Below are positions 54,314-63,546 of a stretch of DNA of 64,000 nt, piece by piece; the stretch's first letter is position 1, and each line of letters opens with the position of its first letter. The stretch covers positions 46,022 to 110,021 of the forward strand of contig JAUNBF010000003.1 of NCBI GenBank assembly GCA_030527185.1, in the 5' to 3' direction. Made by a program: the position numbers and the translations under genes. The notes beneath the pieces are model-generated. The model made no database searches, was not told the origin of the DNA, and saw nothing but the letters and a program-made list of their open reading frames with translations. This stretch comes from Planctomycetia bacterium (GTDB lineage Bacteria > Planctomycetota > Planctomycetia > Pirellulales > Thermoguttaceae).

Positions 54314-56398
54314 ATGTCCACCCCCGTTTTTATCTCACGTCGTCAGTTTCTGGGCACTTCCCTGGGCACCTCCCTCGTTCTCACCGCTTTTCCCGGAAGT
54401 CTTTGGGCGGCGGGGGTTGGTTCGCAACGGGATTCGGAAATCGTCCTGCGTTGTGCCATCATGAGTGATGTCCATTTCAACGTGAATCCTGATTGCGTTC
54501 AAAAACAACGTCTGGAAAAGGTGATGCGCTACCTGTCGACCTACGCCAAAGATTCGGCTCATCCCCATTTTGACGCGGTGATGGTCGTTGGCGATATGTC
54601 GGATCATGGGTATGCGAAAGAACTGATTCCCTTCCGCGACACCCTTTTGGGAAATCTTCCCAAGGGAGCACAGGCACTTCTTTGTATGGGAAATCACGAA
54701 TTTTGGGGAGGTGAGGAGCATGAAAAAGTGGGTGGCGGGCGTAAAAACTGGGAGACCATCTTCTCCCGTCCGGCAAATACCCATACCGTCATCCACGGCT
54801 ATCATTTTATCGGCGTTTCACCTGAAAAGGGGTCGTGCGCTGCCGGAGATTACCTCTACGCACTCGACTGGCTGCGGAAACAACTGGATATAGCGGTCCA
54901 GGACGACCCGAAAAAGCCCATTTTTGTTTTCCAGCACTACCACATCCGGGGAACGGTTTACGGTGGATTTGAAAAGGATTGGGCGGGGGTGCCGGATTTG
55001 CGTCCACTTTTGGAAGAGTATCCGCAAGTCGTCGATTTTTCCGGCCACTCCCACTATCCCGCGAATGATCCCCGCAGTATCTGGCAGGGAAATTTCACCG
55101 CTTTGGGAACCGCCACGCTCAGTTACTTTGCCATGGAAGGAGGCATTTTCAACCGTTTCCCCGCCGGATACCAAAATGCCGCTCAGGTTTATTTCATGGA
55201 AGTTTTTCGGGATAACGCAATTCACTTCCGTATTTTCGACGCGATTACCGAGTCGTTTTTTGAGACGGAATATTTCCTTGCGGAACCGGGAGTCATCGAC
55301 CGATATTGTTATACGGAAAAACGTTACGAAACCGCCACCGCACCTTACTGGACAGCCGAATTTGCTCCCACGCCAGACGCTCCGGCATCGGCGGAAAAGC
55401 CGGAAATCCAAATTTCCGAGATTTACCCCTACTGTGCCAAAGTCACCATTCCCCAGGCTCACGATATTGTATGCCCCACCTCTTTTCTCGGCTCGTACCA
55501 GATTTCCCTGGAAGATCGGAAAGTGGGAAGTGACGAGGAATGGACTCCTGCTGGCGAGGAAAATCCCTGGTCGGGATACTTTTTCGCAAACCAGCCGGAA
55601 AAAATCACCGCCATGCTCGAAAGTATCGATCAGGATCGCGAATGGCGAGTGACCGTTCGGGCAAGAAATGTTTTTGGAAAACTCTCCGAGGAGAAAATTA
55701 CCGCAACGTTCCAGACGCCAGTCGATCCCGACGCGAATATTCAGGACAAAAACGCACCGTTCCCCACTGCGGACGCTCTGAATTTCTTCGTTTCGGAGGA
55801 TGGACAGGCGGTGAATGAGCCACTGGGAAAGACGTTTTCCCGAAAGCTGGAAACCTGCGGAAATCCCACCATCTCCTCCGGCTGGGCGGTTTTCGATGGA
55901 AAGGATGACCGATACCGTATCCGTACCAATCGTGGTGATTATGCACGCCTTCGACGCGGCATTACTTTCGGAGCTTGCTTTTCGTTCGATGCGTTTCGGA
56001 ATGCTCCTAATGAAAATATTTTTGCCAATACAGAGCAGGGAGGTTCTGGTCTGACGATCAATCACACCAAAAAGACGTTGGATTTTTGGTGTCACGTGGC
56101 TGGACAATACACGATTCTTTCCGCACCGTTGACCGTCGGCACACATACCGCTTACGGAACTTACGATGGGAAAAAAGTGATTCTGTATCTCGATGGAGTT
56201 CCCGCAGCATCCAAAAACGTTTCCGGTCCGCTGACGTACACGCCGAATGACACGGCATGTGCCTTCTCCATCGGTTCCGACATTGCGAACAATTACGGTG
56301 GTTCCCATTATTTTGCCGGGAAAATTCGATTTGCCCGTGTTTTTACCTGGGCATTGACCCCGGAACAAATCAAAAATCTTACCCCAGAAACAAAATGA
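54314..56398 (+). CDS. Tat-exported metallophosphoesterase with FN3-like and LamG domains
   Basis: 694 aa from ATG 54314 (AAGGA 7 nt upstream). The Tat signal ISRRQFLGTSLGTSLVLTAF starts it. The calcineurin-like phosphoesterase domain (about 45-270) has all blocks: IMSDVHF (DxH), VVGDMSDHG (GDxxD), LLCMGNHEFWGG (GNHE), VFQHYH and FSGHSHYPAND (GHSH). A beta domain follows (about 365-485), then a LamG jelly roll (about 510-690: WAVFDGKDDRYRI, LYLDGVPAASKNV). The enzyme probably hydrolyses phosphate esters in the periplasm, while LamG may bind glycans. ATG 54260 is a possible earlier start. A heptamer repeat overlaps the stop. Confidence 0.82.
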   Translation: MSTPVFISRRQFLGTSLGTSLVLTAFPGSLWAAGVGSQRDSEIVLRCAIMSDVHFNVNPDCVQKQRLEKVMRYLSTYAKDSAHPHFDAVMVVGDMSDHGYAKELIPFRDTLLGNLPKGAQALLCMGNHEFWGGEEHEKVGGGRKNWETIFSRPANTHTVIHGYHFIGVSPEKGSCAAGDYLYALDWLRKQLDIAVQDDPKKPIFVFQHYHIRGTVYGGFEKDWAGVPDLRPLLEEYPQVVDFSGHSHYPANDPRSIWQGNFTALGTATLSYFAMEGGIFNRFPAGYQNAAQVYFMEVFRDNAIHFRIFDAITESFFETEYFLAEPGVIDRYCYTEKRYETATAPYWTAEFAPTPDAPASAEKPEIQISEIYPYCAKVTIPQAHDIVCPTSFLGSYQISLEDRKVGSDEEWTPAGEENPWSGYFFANQPEKITAMLESIDQDREWRVTVRARNVFGKLSEEKITATFQTPVDPDANIQDKNAPFPTADALNFFVSEDGQAVNEPLGKTFSRKLETCGNPTISSGWAVFDGKDDRYRIRTNRGDYARLRRGITFGACFSFDAFRNAPNENIFANTEQGGSGLTINHTKKTLDFWCHVAGQYTILSAPLTVGTHTAYGTYDGKKVILYLDGVPAASKNVSGPLTYTPNDTACAFSIGSDIANNYGGSHYFAGKIRFARVFTWALTPEQIKNLTPETK

Positions 56399-56414
56399 TT
56401 AATGGTTAATGGTT
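56397..56414. repeat. Heptanucleotide repeat H8
   Basis: ATTAATGGTTAATGGTTG, units AATGGTT (AACCATT on the other strand), overlapping the end of the phosphoesterase stop codon. Confidence 0.7.
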
Positions 56415-56424
56415 GCGTTGTATT

Positions 56425-56511
56425 TATACTCCTTCCATTTGAATTTCAGGAAAACGAAAAAAAGCCCCTCCCTTGGGGAGGGCTTGGGGAAGTGAATCCG
56501 AAAAACTCAAA
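56425..56511. mobile_element. MITE-like element, deleted copy D
   Basis: 87 bp. It starts TATACTCCTTCCATTTG and AAAGCCCCTCCC, jumps to GAATCCGAAAAACTC, and so joins the two ends of the longer copies (63547, 28649) with the interior deleted. Confidence 0.7.
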
Positions 56512-56536
56512 ACGTAAAAAATTAGAGTGTAACCCT

Positions 56537-56564
56537 CCAACTACCAACTACCAATTATCAATTA
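56537..56564. repeat. Heptanucleotide repeat array H9
   Basis: CCAACTA, CCAACTA, CCAATTA, TCAATTA. It overlaps the stop (TAA) of the SGNH hydrolase gene on the minus strand. Confidence 0.8.
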
Positions 56565-58103
56565 AAACGTCACCCCTTCCCCCACGATTTCAAGCGAAAC
56601 CGCCCACTGCCAGGTGGAGTGATGAATCCTGCCGAAAAGGATATTTTCCCCTTTTTTCAGGGAGATGGAAACTTCGTCGCTTTTTCGGACGTGGCGTGGT
56701 GAAACGCAGCCCTGGTAGACTTCCTGACCATTCCAGTAAAGCGTCGCAATGGCGGTCGTGCTGAAACTCAAAGCGTTGATTTTCAAGGTTCCTTCCTGAT
56801 CGCGGGGACTGTGGATTTTTCGCGCAACATACGCAAATTCAAACGGATTCCCGTTGGAAATGGAGCAAAAGTCGATTGCGTTGGGGTCGTCGCGTCCGGT
56901 CAAATCCCGTGTTGGATAATAGACCAGCCACGAGATCGGTTTTCCTTTTTCAAGTACTTCCCAAGGCGATTTTCCCGCGACAATTTGCGTATCGACTTCC
57001 GTTTTGGCCTTTTCCGCGTCGAACTGATCGGGGTTGGCAAAGGAAGGCCCTTTCCGAGAAGCGGCAACGTAAAAAGGAGCGTTGAGCAGGACGCTTCGCC
57101 GCATTTCCCCTGCGGAAACTTCCAGCGGAGCCGAATTTTTTTGGCAATGCCCCGAAAGGAAAAGCGTAAAGGCCATTTCGTCTTCCCACTCCAAGCGTTC
57201 CAATTTCCACCCTTCCGGTGGCTGTACTTGCAAATCCTCACGATTTCCACCGCGCAGGAAACCTTTCACCATGGCCTGATTCGGTTCCGCGGAGTTTTGC
57301 ACAAAAAGAGAAAGCCCCGGACGTTCAAAATCTCGCATCCAATCGGGAATTTTCGTTTCGTAATAATTCTGAGCCTCTTCGCGCAACCCCATCTTTTTCA
57401 GGAACATCCAGGCCAAGAGGGAGTGCCCCAGAGTACCGGGATGAACGCAGTCCGGCGTGAAGCAGAAATTCACGTCCGTCAACCGAGCGTTGAGGAAATG
57501 TCGCTGAAATTCGCCGCGTGTGTCGAGAAATTCGACCTGATTTTCACGTGCCAAATCGGCCATAATCACACTCATGCGGTCCATCACCTGATTTTTATAC
57601 GAAAAAGGTGTCTCCGTCAACATCGTCGGCGGGCAAAGGACGAGCCGCTTGCAAGAAGTCCTTTTTCGCAGCATGTCGAGCAACGTCTGGTACTCTTTTT
57701 TCCATCGGGCAAAGCCTTCTTCCGTCGTCTCCATGGTGGGGCAAAGCGCGTCGTTCATCCCCAGAAAAAGGAAAATCGTGTCCGCCCCCTGATCCAGTTC
57801 GTCTTTGATAAAAATGCCACGAATATCGAGTTGCTGACGATTTTGGTAAGAATTTTCCAGAAAACCATGCCAGGCACGGACTGTCGAACCGCTTCCCCCC
57901 AGAGGGATGAACGAAAAGTCGTTTCGGTGGGCGTCCGCCAGCACTTTTCGGACTTCATGCGTATAACCACACGGCAAATTCATGGATTGTCCGGTGATAC
58001 TGTCGCCAATGACGATCACTCGCTCCCCGAACACCCTTTCCTGACACCATCCCTGGAAAAAACAAAGAAGGATCAGAACCCATCCCATTTTTCTCTTACT
58101 CAT
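56562..58103 (-). CDS. Exported SGNH/GDSL hydrolase
   Basis: 513 aa. A signal peptide (MSKRKMGWVLILLCFFQGWC) precedes the SGNH esterase domain (about 28-245) with block I VIGDSITG (Ser nucleophile), block II PLGGSG, block III LGMND and block V DCVHPGTLGH (Asp/His). The remaining 270 residues are beta-rich and may bind substrate. It probably de-esterifies glycans or lipids. ATG 58103 has AAGGAG upstream with 9-nt spacing. The frame upstream to 58436 is open but lacks a site. The stop is in a heptamer array. Confidence 0.85.
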   Translation of the reverse strand: MSKRKMGWVLILLCFFQGWCQERVFGERVIVIGDSITGQSMNLPCGYTHEVRKVLADAHRNDFSFIPLGGSGSTVRAWHGFLENSYQNRQQLDIRGIFIKDELDQGADTIFLFLGMNDALCPTMETTEEGFARWKKEYQTLLDMLRKRTSCKRLVLCPPTMLTETPFSYKNQVMDRMSVIMADLARENQVEFLDTRGEFQRHFLNARLTDVNFCFTPDCVHPGTLGHSLLAWMFLKKMGLREEAQNYYETKIPDWMRDFERPGLSLFVQNSAEPNQAMVKGFLRGGNREDLQVQPPEGWKLERLEWEDEMAFTLFLSGHCQKNSAPLEVSAGEMRRSVLLNAPFYVAASRKGPSFANPDQFDAEKAKTEVDTQIVAGKSPWEVLEKGKPISWLVYYPTRDLTGRDDPNAIDFCSISNGNPFEFAYVARKIHSPRDQEGTLKINALSFSTTAIATLYWNGQEVYQGCVSPRHVRKSDEVSISLKKGENILFGRIHHSTWQWAVSLEIVGEGVTF

Positions 58104-58260
58104 CGACGCATTCTCCTTTCTCTTGCGGCAACGCCACCAAACCAGTCTCTCTCCCAAACGTTTTCCGCATTGTAACATTTTCCCCTTGATAAGACAATGA
58201 CCGTGGGGTGCTTCAGAAGAACCTAAACAGAATTCGATGCCCAGACGCTCGCCAATAAAC

Positions 58261-58287
58261 AAAAAAAAGGGTGAGAAATACCCACCC
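58261..58287 (-). terminator. Intrinsic terminator after the HTH-TM gene
   Basis: On the minus strand GGGTGGG-TATTT-CTCACCC followed by eight or so T's, just downstream of the stop at 58304. The stem has one mismatch. Confidence 0.7.
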
Positions 58288-58303
58288 CGGTCTGTGTTAG
58301 AAT

Positions 58304-59257
58304 TTATTTCTGGAGGAACGTCTCCACCACCCAGTCCATCATCGCACTGTTCAATGTGGTGGGCTGGTTCCAACTCCACATGTTGCGAACCAAATCGAGC
58401 GTAAACATCAACGTGAACGTCAAAAAGAGGAAACAACCGACCAGACTGATGATATTCAGAATCGTGTAAGGCTTTTCGGGAAGTGTCTGTTCCAATAGCG
58501 CCGCCTGCAAGGCAGGATCCATCATGGGGGCAAACGATTCTCCACCATCCGTATCGCCCATTCCTCCCATGGCGTCGTCGAACATGCCGTCACCAGCCGC
58601 GGCACCGTCCTGATTCTCATCGAGAACGATCACTTGCGAACCACTATCCTCGTCATCGCCAAATTCGTCATCGGTCGTCAGTTTGAAATTCTCTTCTCCC
58701 GTTCCTGAGAGGCTGGAGGCAAGACTTCCCGACAGACTGCCAGAAAGTCCACTTCCAAACTGAAGCATATCGTCTTCCCCCAGCTCCAACACTTCCCCAC
58801 TGGTATCATCGTCCAGAGCAATACCACTGTCTGTCGCACTCATCAGGGAAATACCGCTCCCCTCACCCAGTGTCAAACCACTCCCCGTGGAACTTCCCAC
58901 ACCATCGTCTTCTCCAAGAACCAGGTCGCCGTCATCGCCGTCGTAATCCGACAATTCCAGGGAAGAATCTTCCAGTGGCTGGACGTCCCCATCCAACGTG
59001 GCGTTGATGTCCGAAGAGCCACCAATATCGCTGTCCAGGTCGTACGACTCGTAACCGAATTCATCGTCACTGTTGGCGGAACTGGCCGCGGCACGTTGTT
59101 CCTTCATGTACTTTTCGACATCTTCGCTGCGGAATTTCCAGGCGGAACCATCTTTATAACCTCGTAATTGCCCACTGGTCGTCGCCGAAATGACTTCCGC
59201 ATTGGTGATATTTAACAACGCTGCAACTTCTTCAACAGCAAGATATTTTTCTGCCAT
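58304..59257 (-). CDS. Membrane-anchored excisionase-like HTH protein with acidic linker
   Basis: 317 aa. Residues 1-52 are a MerR/excisionase-type winged helix-turn-helix (YLAVEEVAALLNITNAEVISATT ... WKFRSEDVEKYM). Residues about 55-255 are extremely acidic and Ser/Gly-rich (DYDGDDGDLVLGEDDG, short LxLGE/SGSL repeats). One or two hydrophobic segments (about 265-290: NIISLVGCFLFLTFTLMFTLDLV) end the protein. Similar architectures occur in planctomycetes, but the function is unknown. It could be a membrane-tethered DNA-binding regulator. ATG 59257 has AGGAA 9 nt upstream; a terminator follows the gene. Confidence 0.75.
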   Translation of the reverse strand: MAEKYLAVEEVAALLNITNAEVISATTSGQLRGYKDGSAWKFRSEDVEKYMKEQRAAASSANSDDEFGYESYDLDSDIGGSSDINATLDGDVQPLEDSSLELSDYDGDDGDLVLGEDDGVGSSTGSGLTLGEGSGISLMSATDSGIALDDDTSGEVLELGEDDMLQFGSGLSGSLSGSLASSLSGTGEENFKLTTDDEFGDDEDSGSQVIVLDENQDGAAAGDGMFDDAMGGMGDTDGGESFAPMMDPALQAALLEQTLPEKPYTILNIISLVGCFLFLTFTLMFTLDLVRNMWSWNQPTTLNSAMMDWVVETFLQK

Positions 59258-59376
59258 AGTGAAAATTCCTGTACTAAAGGGACCTACCTGCCACCTTTCC
59301 AGGCAGCTTCTTCAATATTATGGTCCAAAAACCTCGAAATGTCAACGGGGTTCTTTACTTTTTTCTGCATTCTTGC

Positions 59377-59417
59377 AAAAAAAATCCACTCTGAGGAGTA
59401 CAAACCTCAGAATGGAT
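59377..59417 (-). terminator. Intrinsic terminator after the 232-aa gene
   Basis: ATCCATTCTGAGG / CCTCAGAGTGGAT, a 13-bp stem with one G-T pair, 8-nt loop, then a T run on the minus strand. It lies 40 bp downstream of the stop. Confidence 0.9.
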
Positions 59418-59458
59418 AAAACTGTCATTTTTTCAACAGTCGGCAAATCTTCCCCAGA

Positions 59459-60157
59459 CTACCGTCGCTTGGAACTTTGAATCACGGCCTGGACTTCATT
59501 GGGAAGCGGTTTTTTGGAATTCAGATAGACCAACTGCAAATCCCACTGAATATCTCGGGCACTCCGCAATTCGATCTGGCCGGTCATCAGGTTGACGTGA
59601 TAAACGCACAACGACCGTTTGACCGGATCAATCAGTGTAATCTGCTGGAACTTGCCGTCCGACCGCGTGACCGTTTCGCTGAAGGCAATCATCCCATTCT
59701 GACTCTGTCCCAAATCCCCCTGAGGAATATCCTGCGGCAAAACCTGCGGTGTCGGTGCGGAAGAGGCCGCAGGGGTCACATGCGTGGCTTGCTGAACTCC
59801 CGATGGAAGTGGTTTGGCCTGCGACAAGGGTGCTGCCTCATGCGATTCGTAGTAACGGGCGGGAACGACAGGAACCGAACGGACATTTCCAGGAGAAACC
59901 CCTTTTTCCTGGGAGACGTGATACGGGTTTCCAGCATTTTCAACACGCTCTGGTTGGGAGGCCAGAATCTCTCCAATCGTCTGCTCATTTTCACGACTCA
60001 ACGGTGGTACGGCTCCGTTGTAGGAGGTTTCCATATATCCTCCCGGCAAGGGGGAGTAAGACGGAATCCTCTCCTGCGTCCAGCCAAACGTGGTCATTCC
60101 CAATACACAACCGCCAACAACCAGCCACCAACCCGTTTTTTTCCAAAAAAGGAACAT
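59459..60157 (-). CDS. Exported hypothetical protein
   Basis: 232 aa. The signal peptide (MFLFWKKTGWWLVVGGCVLG) is partly encoded by TGGTTGG-type heptamers. The middle is Pro/Ser/Gln-rich and probably disordered (about 25-160). The C-terminal 70 residues (MIAFSETVTRSDGKFQQITL, LCVYHVNLMTGQIEL) form a small ordered domain seen, as far as I recall, in planctomycete hypothetical proteins. No enzymatic motif was recognised. ATG 60157 has AGGGG 5 nt upstream. A terminator follows. Confidence 0.6.
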   Translation of the reverse strand: MFLFWKKTGWWLVVGGCVLGMTTFGWTQERIPSYSPLPGGYMETSYNGAVPPLSRENEQTIGEILASQPERVENAGNPYHVSQEKGVSPGNVRSVPVVPARYYESHEAAPLSQAKPLPSGVQQATHVTPAASSAPTPQVLPQDIPQGDLGQSQNGMIAFSETVTRSDGKFQQITLIDPVKRSLCVYHVNLMTGQIELRSARDIQWDLQLVYLNSKKPLPNEVQAVIQSSKRR

Positions 60158-60352
60158 TGCTACCCCTGCTTCCCTGCTTTCTACTTCTGGTTCATGGAAT
60201 TTTTTCTCCGAAGTGTCTTTCCATCTCACATTGAGGCAAGACGATTTTACTATAGCAAATCTTTTTCCCGTTCACAAGATGAATTTTCCGAAATTTACCT
60301 TTTTTTCAATCGGGAAGGGGAGACTTTTTTGGATTTCTCCCCCCCCTTTCTC

Positions 60353-63300
60353 TCATTCCGGGTAGCATCGATAGAGAATGACATAAAAAAGCGGCACGAC
60401 CAGCAACGTCAACGCGGTCGCTCCGATCAGACCTCCTGCGACCGTGGCTCCCATGGAATTGTAGAACGGATCCCACATCAGGGGAAGCATTCCCAAAACG
60501 GTCGTTCCGGCAGCCATACAGACAGGCCGCATTCGGCTCACGGCAGCATCCACCACCGCCTCGTAGGGACGCATGCCTGCAACGTCTCGATTGAATTGAA
60601 CCTGTTCGATCAGGATAATCCCATTTTTAATCAGCATTCCTGAAAGTCCCAGCAATCCCAGAATAGCCATAAAACTGAACGGAAGGTTGGAAAAAATCAA
60701 GCCCCACGTCACGCCAATCAACGCCAGGGGAACGCAACTGAAAATGATGATCGGGGGCCGGAATTGGTTGAATTGGCAAATCAGGATCAGGAACATCGCT
60801 CCCAGACAAATCGGGAACATCCGTGCCAACGGTTCCTTGCCGTCGTTGGAGGACTTGTATTCGCCACCCCATTCGATACTGTAACCGGCAGGAAGGTGTC
60901 TCTCGATTTCGTCCTGAATGCGCGGCATGATTCTGGCCAACGTCTCCGACGGAAGTTCGTCGCCAGGCGGATTGCACTGCGCGGTAATCGTCTTTTGTTG
61001 ATGCCGACGTCGAATCAGCGAATCCTCCATCACTCCGCGATCGACCTGACTGATCAGTTGGCTTAAGGGAATCATGGCTCCTGAGGCGGTCGTGACCTGA
61101 ATATTATTGATATTGCCGTAACTATTTCGCAAATCCTTTTCCGGGCGGACGAGAATGGGGAGCAAATCTTCCTTCTCACGATAAACCCCCACCGTCATGC
61201 CGCCGAAATTGGTCTGTAAAGCTTTCGCAATGTCGCTGCGGGTCACACCATGCAATCGGGTCTGCGTCTCCTGAATGATCGGGCGTTTTACCTCCACCGG
61301 CTGACGCCAGTCCTCGCGGATGTTCCAAGCCCCTTCTTCCGCCATAATCTGCTGTGCCTGGGCGGAAAGTTGCCGTAATTTTCCACGGTCCGGCCCCCGT
61401 AACCGGCATTCAATCTTGTAGGCGTTCGACGGCCCATTGGCAAATCGTACCACCTGCGTTTCCGCGTCGGGAAACCTTTTTCGGGCATACTCCTCAATCA
61501 TCGGTTTCAGCCGTTCCACCATCGCCTTGTTCCGAACTGTCACGATTAACTGCCCGAACGCCGAATTCAAATCTTTCGCGTCGTAGGCCAATATAAAACG
61601 GAGCGTCCCCGACCCCACAAATCGCGCAATCTGCTGCACGGCACGATCATCCTCCGAAGTATTTTCCGCAGAACCATTCACCAACCAGTTCATGAAATTG
61701 GAAAATCGCGTTCCCCACCCCGGTGGCTGAATCCCTTCCGCGTCGATTTTTTTGCCCAAATTCCAGATGTACTCTTCCAGTTGATCCAAATCTTGCGACG
61801 TTTCCTCGATGTATGTTCCCTGAGGACGCCAGTAGTCGACATAGAACTGGTTCCGATCGGAGTCGGCAAAAAACGAGTCCGAAACAAACATCCCAAAAGC
61901 CCAGCACGAAAAAATCAATAGTCCTGCCACGATGCCAACCGACAGGAATCGGAATTGCAGCACCCTTTCCAGAAATTTCCAATAACCTTGAAACAGAGGA
62001 TGGTTGTAAGGATTGTCCCCCTTCATCGGAGGAATTTTCAAAAAATCGACGCACAACAAGGGGGTCGTCGTGACCGCGAAAACCCAGCTCAGCAAGAGCG
62101 ACGACATCATCACCCAAAAGAGCGAACGGCAAAATTCCCCCACATTTCCCGGTGCAAAACCGATGGCCGCAAATGCCAGCACCGCAATCACCGTCGCACC
62201 CAACAACGGCCACTGCGTTTGCGAAACGGTCTCGATGGCCGCTTCCTCACGACTTTTGCCGCGTTGGACGCCGATGATGATTCCTTCGGCAATGACAATC
62301 GCGTTGTCGACCAGCATTCCCAACGCCAGAATCAGCGAACCGAGCGAAATCAACTGCATTGTGATTCCGCAGCACCACATATAAATAAAGGTGCTGTAAA
62401 TCGTCAAAAGAAGAATCGCGCCGATGAGCAAGCCGCTCTGCCAGCCCATGAAAATCATCAGAAGGGCAATGACAATCAGCACCGATTCCACCAGATTGAC
62501 CATGAATGCCTGAAGTGATTGCGTAACGGTCTGTCCCTGGTTGGAAATCGTAGACAACTCCACATTTGCCGGGAAAAAACCAGATTCCTGCAAATATTCC
62601 ATCCGTTGGCGGACACTTTTCTCCATCTCCACCGCGTTTCCACCCGCTACGGTGGAAATACCAAACCCGATGGCCGGTTTTCCATTGAGCGTCATGATTT
62701 GTGAAGGTGGCTCCACATAACCCCGCTTGATTTCCGCAATGTCGCCCAACCGAATGGTGGAACCGTTCTGCCCCGTAATGAGCAGTTCCCCAATATCCGA
62801 CACCGAGGTGAAATCTCCATCCGGCGTAATGCGAATGTACTGGTCGCTGATTTTGACTTTCCCGGAAGACTCCACCAGATTCTGCGATTGCAACAACCCC
62901 AGAATCGACTCCATCGGAATCCCCAATTCGGCCATGCGGGAATGGCGAATTTCCATATAAACGACTTCCTGACGGACACCCCAATATTCGATTTTCTTCA
63001 CGTCCTGACAAAGAAGCAATTCTTTCTTCAATTCTCTAGCAAAAAGCCGCAATTCCCGTAAAGTCGGATCGAAGCCGGAAGGGTCGGAGGAGGCGGGTTC
63101 CTTGAGGGAGAGAGCGTAGAAAAGGCCGTAAACGTCGCCGAAATCGTCGTTGACTGTGGATGGGCCTGCCCCCGGCGGCAATTTGCTCTGATTGTCGTTG
63201 ACTTTGCGACGCAGTTCATCCCAAACCTGGGGGAGTTCGTCCGACGTTTTCTGATCCTCCATCTCCACGTAAACAATCGAAAGTCCTTCCTGCGAAAGAG

Positions 63301-63544
63301 AATACAACTCCTTGATTTCCCCCAGTGCCTGGAGTGATTCCTCAATGACCTGCGTCACTTCCTGCTCCACCTCCACAGGCGAAGCACCGGGATAGGGCGT
63401 CGTCACCACGGCCGTTTTAATGACAAAATCAGGCATTTCCAGCCGCCCCAATTCGTTGTAGGCATAAATTCCCGTCAAAAAAACAATCGCCGAGAGGACA
63501 TACGTCACTTTCCGATTCCGAATGGCAAAAGCCGCAATATTCAT
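60353..63544 (-). CDS. RND-family efflux permease (HAE/CzcA-like)
   Basis: 1063 aa with the full RND layout: TM1, a large periplasmic loop (about 35-335), TM2-TM6, a second loop, and TM7-TM12. Family features include YPGASPVEVEQEVTQVIEESLQ, ALGMLVDNAIVIAEGI in TM4 (its Asp is in the proton relay) and IDSIAG-like trimer contacts absent. The pump is proton-driven and exports drugs, metals or lipids. No membrane-fusion partner is in the window, and its upstream region is a MITE. ATG 63544 uses GGAG from that element. Confidence 0.9.
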   Translation of the reverse strand: MNIAAFAIRNRKVTYVLSAIVFLTGIYAYNELGRLEMPDFVIKTAVVTTPYPGASPVEVEQEVTQVIEESLQALGEIKELYSLSQEGLSIVYVEMEDQKTSDELPQVWDELRRKVNDNQSKLPPGAGPSTVNDDFGDVYGLFYALSLKEPASSDPSGFDPTLRELRLFARELKKELLLCQDVKKIEYWGVRQEVVYMEIRHSRMAELGIPMESILGLLQSQNLVESSGKVKISDQYIRITPDGDFTSVSDIGELLITGQNGSTIRLGDIAEIKRGYVEPPSQIMTLNGKPAIGFGISTVAGGNAVEMEKSVRQRMEYLQESGFFPANVELSTISNQGQTVTQSLQAFMVNLVESVLIVIALLMIFMGWQSGLLIGAILLLTIYSTFIYMWCCGITMQLISLGSLILALGMLVDNAIVIAEGIIIGVQRGKSREEAAIETVSQTQWPLLGATVIAVLAFAAIGFAPGNVGEFCRSLFWVMMSSLLLSWVFAVTTTPLLCVDFLKIPPMKGDNPYNHPLFQGYWKFLERVLQFRFLSVGIVAGLLIFSCWAFGMFVSDSFFADSDRNQFYVDYWRPQGTYIEETSQDLDQLEEYIWNLGKKIDAEGIQPPGWGTRFSNFMNWLVNGSAENTSEDDRAVQQIARFVGSGTLRFILAYDAKDLNSAFGQLIVTVRNKAMVERLKPMIEEYARKRFPDAETQVVRFANGPSNAYKIECRLRGPDRGKLRQLSAQAQQIMAEEGAWNIREDWRQPVEVKRPIIQETQTRLHGVTRSDIAKALQTNFGGMTVGVYREKEDLLPILVRPEKDLRNSYGNINNIQVTTASGAMIPLSQLISQVDRGVMEDSLIRRRHQQKTITAQCNPPGDELPSETLARIMPRIQDEIERHLPAGYSIEWGGEYKSSNDGKEPLARMFPICLGAMFLILICQFNQFRPPIIIFSCVPLALIGVTWGLIFSNLPFSFMAILGLLGLSGMLIKNGIILIEQVQFNRDVAGMRPYEAVVDAAVSRMRPVCMAAGTTVLGMLPLMWDPFYNSMGATVAGGLIGATALTLLVVPLFYVILYRCYPE

Positions 63545-63546
63545 TT

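Noticed and set aside
56811..58175. + strand frame opposite the SGNH hydrolase
   Set aside because: No motif or ribosome site; the SGNH blocks lie on the other strand.
60338..60345. C8 tract near the RND gene
   Set aside because: It lies just after the stop codon, so length changes would not affect the protein.
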